Assembly: GCA_003445795.1 (NCBI GenBank)
Contig: DMCN01000024.1
Location: forward strand, 5,798 to 12,276
Direction of reading: 5' to 3'
DNA: 6,479 nucleotides
Source: Gallionellaceae bacterium
Lineage (GTDB): Bacteria; Pseudomonadota; Gammaproteobacteria; Burkholderiales; Gallionellaceae
Position numbers and translations under genes: made by a program. Shown in pieces: positions 1 through 5,484 of this stretch (within the stretch, counting starts at the first letter, position 1; the number at the start of each line of letters is the position of its first letter). The notes beneath the pieces were generated by a model. It worked only from the letters and a program-made list of their open reading frames with translations, did no database searches and was not told the origin of the DNA.

Positions 1-321
1 GTGTCCGGGAGCGACGCCGACCACCAGCCAGGTGTCGTTCACTTCCACCAGCACGATGCGCTCGCGCTGTCCCACGGCGACGCCGCTGATGATCTTGAGC
101 GCGTTACCCGCGCCTTGCAGCGGCTGGTTGATGCGCTTGAGCAGCCAGGCCACGACCACCACGGCAGCCAGCACCAGCAGCAGGCTGAAGATCACTTGCA
201 GGATGCTGCCCGAGGTGAGCGCCGGAGCGGGCGGGGTGTAGGCCGGCCGCACTGCGTCGGCGGCGAAGGCAAGCGGAGAGATGGATGCTGCGACGAGGGC
301 AGCAAGGAGGTGTCTAAGCAT
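1..321 (-). CDS. fliO: FliO, flagellar export-gate assembly membrane protein (5' part; C-terminus beyond the window)
   Basis: FliO is a bitopic inner-membrane protein that assists assembly of the FliP ring in the flagellar type III export gate. I translated 107 codons by hand from the ATG at 321; the frame stays open to base 1. Residues 1-20 look like a cleavable signal peptide (MLRHLL, hydrophobic run, AFA just before AD). A proline/alanine linker follows, then a membrane segment at about 40-61 ending in LLKRI, then a cytoplasmic part with GQRERIVLVEVNDTWLVVGV at about 84-103, the conserved FliO/YqiH-type motif. The start lies 13 bases after the fliN stop and has no clear Shine-Dalgarno (only GGA nearby), so coupling to fliN translation is likely. 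The start is chosen because the signal peptide begins there and no better in-frame ATG is seen just upstream. Its position after fliN matches the usual fliLMNOPQR order. Family call is firm; the missing end cannot be judged. Confidence 0.9.
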   Translation of the reverse strand, partial: MLRHLLAALVAASISPLAFAADAVRPAYTPPAPALTSGSILQVIFSLLLVLAAVVVVAWLLKRINQPLQGAGNALKIISGVAVGQRERIVLVEVNDTWLVVGVAPGH

Positions 322-334
322 GGCGGCGGTCCGG

Positions 335-736
335 TTACTTGTTGAGGCGGCGCAGACGCTCGGACGGCGTAATGATGTCGGTGAGGCGGATACCGAGCTT
401 GTCGTTCACCACCACCACTTCGCCCTGCGCGATGAGGAAGCCGTTGATCAGCACGTCCAGCGGTTCGCCCGCCATGCCGGCCAGTTCGACCACCGAGCCC
501 TGTGCCAGTTGCAGCAGGTTCTTGATCGGCATCTTGGTATGGCCCAGTTCCACGGTGAGTTGCACCGGGATGTCGAGGATCATGTCCAGGTCGTTGTGCG
601 CGGTCGCACCACCGGCGCCGCCGAATTGCTCGAACACATGTGGTTGCGCTGCGGCAGCGGGTTCGGTGGAAGCCTGTTCCGCCATGGCGGCACCCCAATC
701 GTCCGCACTGATCTGTTCTTTGGTCTCTTCAGCCAT
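335..736 (-). CDS. fliN: FliN, flagellar motor switch / C-ring protein
   Basis: FliN forms most of the lower cytoplasmic C-ring, takes part in rotation switching, and is the docking site for the FliH-FliI export complex. The 133-residue product is close to the usual length (137 in E. coli). The N-terminal tail has ADDWGAAMAEQ at 11-21, a common FliN motif, then an Ala/Gly-rich linker to about 47. The SpoA (surface presentation of antigens) domain spans about 50-125, with DMILDIPVQLTVELG, the LLQLAQGSVVEL stretch, and the typical LINGFLIAQGEVVVVNDKLG and GIRLTDII segments. The ATG lies inside the end of fliM (8-base overlap) and is preceded by a strong GGGAGGA in the fliM coding region, so the start is well supported. 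Expected cytoplasmic partners are FliM and FliG. Nothing is odd in the sequence. Confidence 0.97.
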   Translation of the reverse strand: MAEETKEQISADDWGAAMAEQASTEPAAAAQPHVFEQFGGAGGATAHNDLDMILDIPVQLTVELGHTKMPIKNLLQLAQGSVVELAGMAGEPLDVLINGFLIAQGEVVVVNDKLGIRLTDIITPSERLRRLNK

Positions 737-1736
737 GATTTCTTCCTCCCGTTAGCGGCTCGTTACCACCTTCCGTAGCGAGCATCTTTTCAACCCGGAG
801 CGCGTACTGTCCGTTGGACGCGCCGTATTTGCATTCCATCACCGGTACATTGTCGACCAGCACCTGGATGTTTTCTTCCACGTCCAGCGGGATGACATCG
901 CCGACGCGCATCCTCAGCACATGCTCGAGATTGCTTTCGGCGTGGCCGAGTACGGCGGTGAGGTCGACCTCGGCCGACTGGATCTGTTTCGAGAGCATGT
1001 GCAGCCAGCGCTTGTCGGCGATCACATGGTCGCCCTGCATGGTGCTGTAGAGCAGTTCGCGGATCGGCTCGATCATCGCGTAGGGCATGCAGATGTGGAT
1101 GGAGCCGCCGACGCCGGTGAACTCCACCTCGAAGGTCGTCACCACCACGACCTCGTTCGGCGTGGCGATGTTGGCGAACTGCGGGTTCACTTCCGAACGC
1201 TGGAATTCGAATTCCAGTTTCTGCACCGTCTCCCACGATTTGCCATAGGCCTGGAACACCACCTCCAGCAGTTTCTGGATGATGCGATGCTCGGTCTGGG
1301 TGAACTCGCGGCCCTCGACGCGGGTGTGGAAACGTCCGTCGCCGCCGAACAGGCTGTCGACCACCATGAACACCAGGTTGGGGTCGAAGATGAACAGGGC
1401 GTTGCCGCGCAGCGGTTTGACCTGCACCAGGTTGAGGTTGGCGGGCACCGGCAGATTGCGGATGAATTCGGAGAACTTCATCACCTTCACCGGGCCTACC
1501 GAGACTTCGGAGGAGCGGTGGATGAAGTTGTACAGCGCGATGCGGAACAAGCGCGCGAAACGCTCGTTGATGATCTCCATCGTGGGCATGCGCCCGCGCA
1601 CGATGCGTTCCTGCGTCGCCATGTTATAGGGACGCACCCCTCCCTCCGGCGCATCCGACTTGCTTTCTTCGGCTTCGCCGGTGACGCCCCGCAACAGCGA
1701 GTCGACTTCGTCCTGGGAGAGGAATTCATTGCTCAT
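729..1736 (-). CDS. fliM: FliM, flagellar motor switch protein
   Basis: FliM is the C-ring protein that binds phosphorylated CheY and passes the switching signal to FliG. The 335-residue length matches E. coli (334). The N-terminal FLSQDEVDSLL at 5-15 is the conserved CheY-P-binding peptide. A linker follows (about 20-35), then the middle domain (about 45-230) with the FGGDG loop at 130-134, the GGXG-type motif that contacts FliG, and the conserved FTGVGGSIHICMPY at 206-219. The C-terminal SpoA domain, related to FliN, spans about 255-318. A tail containing TGGRNHG ends the protein. Fifteen bases separate it from the fliL stop. The Shine-Dalgarno is weak (only GAGC nearby), and a stop lies in frame 10-12 bases upstream of the ATG, so 1736 is the only reasonable ATG. 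Presence of the CheY peptide implies a chemotaxis system elsewhere in the genome (inference). Confidence 0.98.
   Translation of the reverse strand: MSNEFLSQDEVDSLLRGVTGEAEESKSDAPEGGVRPYNMATQERIVRGRMPTMEIINERFARLFRIALYNFIHRSSEVSVGPVKVMKFSEFIRNLPVPANLNLVQVKPLRGNALFIFDPNLVFMVVDSLFGGDGRFHTRVEGREFTQTEHRIIQKLLEVVFQAYGKSWETVQKLEFEFQRSEVNPQFANIATPNEVVVVTTFEVEFTGVGGSIHICMPYAMIEPIRELLYSTMQGDHVIADKRWLHMLSKQIQSAEVDLTAVLGHAESNLEHVLRMRVGDVIPLDVEENIQVLVDNVPVMECKYGASNGQYALRVEKMLATEGGNEPLTGGRNHG
744..750 (-). promoter_or_regulatory. Shine-Dalgarno of fliN inside fliM
   Basis: On the minus strand the bases read GGGAGGA, with the GGAGG core 8 bases before the fliN ATG at 736. It lies within the last codons of fliM, and the fliM stop falls 8 bases into fliN. 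This supports the ATG at 736 and suggests efficient re-initiation by ribosomes ending fliM. Confidence 0.8.
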
Positions 1737-1751
1737 GGCATCAGCTCATGG

Positions 1752-2393
1752 TCACTGGATGATGAATGAGGTGAACAACACGTCCACCACGCCTGTGGTC
1801 TTGGGTTTGTCGGCCGCAACGGCGTGTGCTGCTACCGGTGCGGAGGCTGCGCCGGAGGCGGCGGCTTCGTGTCCTGTTTCATGCGCGGGTGCGGCGGTGT
1901 GGGCGGCGGGGGCGGCGGGGGCAGTGCCCAGTCCCAGCACGGCATCGGTCTCGGCGATGATCTCGGCGATCAGTTTCTTCTTGCCTTCGGCAGTCTGCAA
2001 TTCGGACGGATACTTGCCTGAGAGCAGGAACAGCAGCTTGCTGCGGATCTCCGGCATGGTGGCCTTGATCTTCTCTTCCAGTTCCGGTTGCAGGATCTTC
2101 AGCGTGATGCCGGCTTGCAGGTATTGGTCGCCTTCCTCGCGTTGCAGGTTGACGGTGAAATTCTCGCCCAGCGGGACGAATTTGGCTTCGAGATGGGGCT
2201 CTTCCTTCGCCGCTTCGGCATGTTCGCCCTCCGGCGCGCTGCCTTTGCTGAAGAACCAGCCCGCACCGCCGGCAATGCCCAACAGCAGCAGGACGATGAT
2301 GATGATCAGCATCTTCTTGCTTTTGGGCGGTGCTGCTGCAGGGGCCTCGTCTTTGGCGGCTGGAGCGGCGGGTTTGGTTGGTTTCGTTGCCAT
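1752..2393 (-). CDS. fliL: FliL, flagellar basal body-associated stator protein, with Ala/Pro/His-rich insert
   Basis: FliL is a single-pass inner-membrane protein that surrounds or supports the MotAB stator and affects torque and swarming. Of 213 residues, 1-27 are a Lys/Pro/Ala-rich cytoplasmic tail, 29-48 a strongly hydrophobic membrane segment (LIIIIVLLLLGIAGGAGWFF), 49-68 a charged linker, and about 70-150 the periplasmic FliL domain with FTVNL, YLQAGITLKI, and MPEIRSKLLFLLS followed by a helix. The conserved C-terminal strand VLFTSFIIQ is present at 205-213. Between them, about 155-198 is low-complexity Ala/Pro with four His residues; E. coli FliL, at 154 residues, has no room for such a region. 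The ATG at 2393 is preceded by GAGAGGAA 8 bases upstream. It follows a 92-base gap after fliK and precedes fliM by 15 bases. The family call is secure; the role of the insert is unknown. Confidence 0.95.
   Translation of the reverse strand: MATKPTKPAAPAAKDEAPAAAPPKSKKMLIIIIVLLLLGIAGGAGWFFSKGSAPEGEHAEAAKEEPHLEAKFVPLGENFTVNLQREEGDQYLQAGITLKILQPELEEKIKATMPEIRSKLLFLLSGKYPSELQTAEGKKKLIAEIIAETDAVLGLGTAPAAPAAHTAAPAHETGHEAAASGAASAPVAAHAVAADKPKTTGVVDVLFTSFIIQ
1901..1922 (-). repeat. 9-bp GC-only tandem repeat inside fliL (about 2.4 copies)
   Basis: The plus strand reads gggcggcgg twice in perfect tandem plus gggc. It encodes residues 158-164 of FliL (alternating Ala-Ala and Pro) and reaches the first base of the His165 codon, inside the low-complexity insert. 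Because the unit is nine bases, a gain or loss of one copy would change the protein by three residues without breaking the frame. Confidence 0.75.
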
Positions 2394-2401
2394 CTGTGAA
2401 A

Positions 2402-2409
2402 TTCCTCTC
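2402..2409 (-). promoter_or_regulatory. Shine-Dalgarno of fliL
   Basis: The minus strand reads GAGAGGAA, 8 bases before the fliL ATG at 2393. It is one of the better ribosome binding sites in the window. It suits a gene that cannot rely on coupling because the previous stop codon is 92 bases away. Confidence 0.75.
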
Positions 2410-2447
2410 GGTCAGTTTGGATTATCGTGTTTTCCCTCGTCTGGCAT

Positions 2448-2485
2448 CGGGGGAATAAGCGCGTAATCCGGCCCCAATTCCCCCG
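2448..2485. repeat. Perfect 9-bp inverted repeat (potential mRNA hairpin) after fliK
   Basis: CGGGGGAAT at 2448-2456 is exactly complementary to ATTCCCCCG at 2477-2485, with a 20-base loop. In the fliK-fliL transcript it would begin at the base after the fliK stop codon. Six of nine pairs are G-C. There is no run of T after it on either strand, so it is not a canonical intrinsic terminator. Roles as an RNA processing or stability element, or as part of a Rho-dependent or attenuating leader, are possible but unproven. Confidence 0.6.
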
Positions 2486-3586
2486 TCAGGCGAATGTGTC
2501 CACTATACCGTTATGCCGCGAGATTGGGGATACCCGGGCTGCATTGTTTCCCCCGGCAGCCGTATCGCGCAGTTCGTTGTCTGTGTTGCCGGCCGTGCGC
2601 TGGGCATCGGACTTGTTCTGTTCGCGCGGTGCCTGGTCGCTGACCGTGGCGTTGCCCAGCGTGATGCCGTTGTCGGCCAGCATGTCGCGCAAGCGCGGCA
2701 GGGCCTGTTCGATCGCTTCGCGCACCGCCGCATGCGGCGAGGTGAACAGGGCGGTGGCCTGGTCGCCGCTGACCTTGAGTACCACGTCCAGCGGGCCCAG
2801 TTGCGGCGGGTTGAGATGCAGTTCGGCGCTCTGGTCCATTTTGGAAGAAGCCAGCCAGGTGATCTTCTGGCTGAACTCGTCGCCCCAACGTGCCTGATTG
2901 ACGGGTGTGCTGACCGTCAGAGTGGCGGCCTGCACGACCGGTGCGGCGATGCCGGCAGCATTCTGGATCGTGGCCATCGCCGCGGCATTCGGTTGCTGGG
3001 CGGCAACGGAAGCTGCTGCGGCGACAGTGGCGGCAGTGCTCGCTTCGCGGGCGACGGCAAGGGTTTCCGTGCTGGTCGCGGTGCGGGCGGCCGAGCTCGC
3101 CAGCGTGGCGGCGAAGGATTGTTCCCTGAGTTGCGGTTCGGCAGCGGCCTGCGGTGAGGCCTTGCTCGTGATCTCGGCTTGCTGGATTCCGGCAGCGCTG
3201 CCCGGTTTGCGTGCGGCGATATCGATCTTCGTCTGCAAGGCGGCGTCGGCATCGGTCTTGCCGCCCGCGGGGGCAGCGGCGACCGTGGCAGTCATGGCTT
3301 GCGGCAACAGTGCGGCCAGCATGTCGGCCGGCAAGGTGCTGGCGACTTCCGCCGCTGTCTTGTCGTCCTTTTTGATATCGGTCGTTTCGCCGGAGATCTG
3401 TGCGGCCAGGTCGGCGGCGAGCTTGTCGTCTTTTTTGGCGACTTTCACTTCCGGTGTGGCGATCTGGCGCGCCAGAACTTCGCCGAACGGTTGCGTGGTC
3501 GCGTCGGCGTTATCGTTGGCGTTGGCGGACTGTTTGCCGGGTGCGGCGGTCTGTGCGGTGCTGGCAGTGATGGGCAGATTGGTCAT
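2486..3586 (-). CDS. fliK: FliK, flagellar hook-length control protein
   Basis: FliK is exported during hook growth, acts as a molecular ruler, and switches the export gate from rod/hook to filament substrates through its C-terminal domain. The 366-residue product has the typical layout: an unstructured Ala/Thr/Gln-rich N-terminal ruler (about 1-227) and a compact C-terminal domain at about 228-318. The latter carries the conserved AELHLNPPQLGPLDVVLKVS, an ALF strand, the RLRDMLADNGITL helix and a trailing strand. A polar tail (about 319-366) follows. The ruler contains an imperfect repeat, KKDDKLAADLA (51-61) and KKDDKTAAEVA (72-82). The start is set at 3586 because AGGAG lies 7 bases upstream and the fliJ stop is just ahead; a longer in-frame start at 3643 lies inside fliJ and adds 19 residues unlike the FliK N-terminus. 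The N-terminal half is not recognisable by itself; the call rests on the C-terminal domain and location. Confidence 0.94.
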   Translation of the reverse strand: MTNLPITASTAQTAAPGKQSANANDNADATTQPFGEVLARQIATPEVKVAKKDDKLAADLAAQISGETTDIKKDDKTAAEVASTLPADMLAALLPQAMTATVAAAPAGGKTDADAALQTKIDIAARKPGSAAGIQQAEITSKASPQAAAEPQLREQSFAATLASSAARTATSTETLAVAREASTAATVAAAASVAAQQPNAAAMATIQNAAGIAAPVVQAATLTVSTPVNQARWGDEFSQKITWLASSKMDQSAELHLNPPQLGPLDVVLKVSGDQATALFTSPHAAVREAIEQALPRLRDMLADNGITLGNATVSDQAPREQNKSDAQRTAGNTDNELRDTAAGGNNAARVSPISRHNGIVDTFA

Positions 3587-3592
3587 GGTGTC

Positions 3593-3599
3593 GCTCCTG
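3593..3599 (-). promoter_or_regulatory. Shine-Dalgarno that fixes the fliK start
   Basis: The minus strand reads CAGGAGC, with AGGAG ending 7 bases before the ATG at 3586 and lying just after the fliJ TGA. It supports the shorter FliK (366 residues) over the 385-residue version beginning within fliJ. Confidence 0.8.
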
Positions 3600-3602
3600 T
3601 GA

Positions 3603-4064
3603 TCATTTGTCGCCGTCTTTGGCCGCCGCGCGGTGGGCGGCAAAACGTCCGGTGAATTCGTCCTGCGTGCGTTGTTCGGATTTCGCCTCGAGCTTCTTCT
3701 CGGCGTCGAGGTGGCGCTGCGCCAGCGTGTCGAACGACTTCATCTTGCGCGTGGTGTCCATTAACTCGGTGCGTCCGGTCTGCACGCCGGCCTTGGTTTT
3801 TTCGATGGCCGCAGTCTGCTGTTTGACGGCCTGGTCGAGACGGTCGATGAAGTCCTGAAAGTTCCTCATGTCGGCCGGGGCCATCCCCTTCTTCGCCTCT
3901 TCCTGAAACTGCGACTGATAGTCCTTGCGGTATTGCAGCAGCGCGTCGAGCTTGGCCTGCGCGCTCTGGTGTTGCTGGTTGAGCAGGCCGAGTTTCTTGG
4001 TGGCGGCATCGTTGCGTTGTTGTGCCAGCTGGACCAGCGGCTGCAGTGTGAATGGCTTGATCAT
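3603..4064 (-). CDS. fliJ: FliJ, flagellar export ATPase stalk / chaperone-escort protein
   Basis: FliJ is a small cytoplasmic coiled-coil protein that sits in the centre of the FliI hexamer like the gamma subunit of F1-ATPase, links the ATPase to the gate protein FlhA, and helps recycle export chaperones. The 153-residue length is close to E. coli (147). The N-terminus MIKPFTLQPLVQLAQQRNDA fits the family. Nearly the whole protein is helical and rich in Gln, Lys, Glu and Ala with heptad-like spacing, with a break near GMAPADMRNFQDF (60-72). The typical C-terminal segment EKKLEAKSEQRTQDEFTGRF spans 122-141. The start at 4064 is 9 bases after the fliI stop. Its Shine-Dalgarno is poor (AGG about 13 bases away), so coupling to fliI is likely. 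FliJ diverges quickly, so the call rests on architecture plus its position between fliI and fliK. Confidence 0.92.
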   Translation of the reverse strand: MIKPFTLQPLVQLAQQRNDAATKKLGLLNQQHQSAQAKLDALLQYRKDYQSQFQEEAKKGMAPADMRNFQDFIDRLDQAVKQQTAAIEKTKAGVQTGRTELMDTTRKMKSFDTLAQRHLDAEKKLEAKSEQRTQDEFTGRFAAHRAAAKDGDK

Positions 4065-4073
4065 CTTTGTTCA

Positions 4074-5474
4074 TCAACCTTCGTTCGGGAACAGTTCGGA
4101 GAACTTTCCCATACTGGCAGTATATGCCTCTGATTCGTACATTCCCTGTTTCAGGAAATGTTCCATGTGCGGATACAGCGCGATAGCCCTGTCGAGCAAA
4201 GGGTCGCTGCCCTGCACGTAGGCGCCGACGCTGATGAGGTCGTGGTTGCGCTGGTAGTGCGCATACAGATGCTTGAAACGTTGCACCTGCTGGAAATGCT
4301 CCGGGCTGACAAGATGGTTCATCGCGCGGCTGATCGAAGCCTCGATGTCGATGGCCGGGTAGTGGCCCTGTTCGGCGAGGCGGCGCGACAGCACGATGTG
4401 GCCGTCGAGGATGGCGCGTGCGGAATCGGCGATCGGGTCCTGCTGGTCGTCACCTTCGGTCAGTACGGTATAGAACGCAGTGATGGAACCGCCGCCTTCG
4501 GCGCCGTTGCCGGCGCGCTCCACCAGTTGCGGCAGCTTGGCGAACACAGAGGGCGGATAACCTTTGGTCGCGGGCGGCTCGCCGATGGCCAGGGCGATCT
4601 CACGCTGCGCCATGGCATAGCGGGTGAGCGAATCCATGATCAGCAGCACGTTCTTGCCCTGGTCGCGGAAATATTCGGCGATGGTGGTGGCGTAGGCGGC
4701 ACCCTGCAGACGCATCAGCGGGCTGGTGTCGGCCGGGGCGGCGACCACCACCGAGCGCTTCATGCCTTCCTTGCCCAGAATATCGGTGATGAATTCCTTC
4801 ACTTCGCGGCCACGTTCGCCGATCAGGCCGACCACGATCACGTCGGCGCTGGTGTAGCGCGCCATCATGCCGAGCAGCACGCTTTTGCCGACGCCGGAAC
4901 CGGCGAACAGGCCCATACGCTGGCCGCGGCCGACGGTGAGCAGACTGTTGATCGCGCGCACGCCGACATCGAGCGCGTCCTTGATCGCGGCGCGGTCGAG
5001 TGGATTGATGGGGCGGCTTTGCAGCGGGGCAGTCTTGCCTTCCAGCAACGGGCCGAACTGGTCGAGCGGGCGGCCGGCGCCGTCGAGCACACGGCCGAGC
5101 AGGTGTTCGCCCACCGGCAGATGGCGCGCCAGATCGGAAGTGCGGCGGCGCGGCAGTTGCGGTTGGTCGAGGGTGGCGGGGGTGCGCAGCGGTTCGGCGG
5201 GTGTCACGCGCGCACCGGGCACCAGACCCTGCACATCGTTCTCCGGCATCAGGAACAGCCGGTCGCCGGCGAAGCCGACGACTTCCGCCTCGATGCGGTT
5301 GTTCGGCAATTCTATCCAGCAGGTGCTGCCCACCGCCATGCGCAGGCCGACCGCTTCCATCACCAGTCCGGTGACTTTGGTCAGGCGTCCGCTCACCAGC
5401 AAAGGGCTGCTCTGCGCGACCAGGTCGCGGTTCAGATGCAGCACGTTCTGCCAGGTCTGGTGATGGAGGTTCAT
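4074..5474 (-). CDS. fliI: FliI, flagellum-specific export ATPase
   Basis: FliI is the hexameric ATPase of the flagellar type III export apparatus, related to F1 alpha/beta subunits. It hydrolyses ATP to help release and unfold substrates at the gate. The 466 residues fit the family (457 in E. coli). The N-terminal beta-barrel domain includes GRLTKVTGLVMEAVGL (29-44). The Walker A loop is AGSGVGKS at 191-198 with Lys197 and Ser198. The GERGRE motif at 219-224 carries the likely catalytic Glu220, and Walker B is LLIMD at 277-281, followed by SLTRYAMAQREI. GYPPSVFAKLPQLVERAG (305-322) and the DGHIVLSRRLAEQGHYPAID stretch (357-376) are classic for this family. All key residues are present. It begins 10 bases after the fliH stop; an AGGAA lies somewhat far (about 13 bases) upstream, and no better in-frame start is seen. 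FliH regulates its activity. Confidence 0.98.
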   Translation of the reverse strand: MNLHHQTWQNVLHLNRDLVAQSSPLLVSGRLTKVTGLVMEAVGLRMAVGSTCWIELPNNRIEAEVVGFAGDRLFLMPENDVQGLVPGARVTPAEPLRTPATLDQPQLPRRRTSDLARHLPVGEHLLGRVLDGAGRPLDQFGPLLEGKTAPLQSRPINPLDRAAIKDALDVGVRAINSLLTVGRGQRMGLFAGSGVGKSVLLGMMARYTSADVIVVGLIGERGREVKEFITDILGKEGMKRSVVVAAPADTSPLMRLQGAAYATTIAEYFRDQGKNVLLIMDSLTRYAMAQREIALAIGEPPATKGYPPSVFAKLPQLVERAGNGAEGGGSITAFYTVLTEGDDQQDPIADSARAILDGHIVLSRRLAEQGHYPAIDIEASISRAMNHLVSPEHFQQVQRFKHLYAHYQRNHDLISVGAYVQGSDPLLDRAIALYPHMEHFLKQGMYESEAYTASMGKFSELFPNEG

Positions 5475-5484
5475 TGGAAGACTT

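Larger units (their letters stand above)
2394..2485 (-). other. fliK-fliL intergenic region
   Basis: This 92-base stretch is the only sizeable gap in the window. Read on the minus strand, it starts directly after the fliK TGA with one arm of an inverted repeat (2477-2485), a 20-base loop and the other arm (2448-2456). A less GC-rich stretch follows, containing CACGATAA (2422-2429), and then the fliL ribosome binding site. No open frame of note or U-tract is seen. It coincides with the boundary that separates the fliFGHIJK and fliLMNOPQR operons in enterics, so it is a reasonable place for an internal control point. That is inference only. Confidence 0.7.

Noticed and set aside
1..345. 114-residue plus-strand frame at the left edge
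   Set aside because: The minus strand here encodes a clear FliO with signal peptide, membrane segment and the conserved RERIVLVEV motif.
921..1769. 282-residue open frame on the plus strand opposite fliM
   Set aside because: Shadow of fliM; composition is His/Glu/Asp-biased and no motif is seen.
1888..1921. G-quadruplex in the fliL insert region on the plus strand
   Set aside because: Only three closely spaced runs of three or more G are present; the fourth is about ten bases away, beyond the usual loop limit.
2448..2485. Intrinsic transcription terminator between fliK and fliL
   Set aside because: The inverted repeat is real, but no T-run follows it on either strand, so a canonical terminator cannot be claimed.
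3430..3437. Six-A run followed by G in fliK (minus strand) as a programmed -1 frameshift site
   Set aside because: The frame is AAA-AAA-GAC, not A-AAA-AAG, so the slippery heptamer is out of phase, and the reading frame continues normally to a proper FliK C-terminus.
2513..3602. Long plus-strand frames opposite fliK (for example 2513-3157 and 2898-3602)
   Set aside because: Antisense to the alanine-rich fliK, whose repetitive GC-rich codons leave several frames open; the translations are low complexity without domains.
3587..3643. Longer FliK starting at 3643
   Set aside because: The extra 19 residues overlap fliJ and have no family character, whereas the ATG at 3586 has AGGAG at ideal spacing after the fliJ stop.
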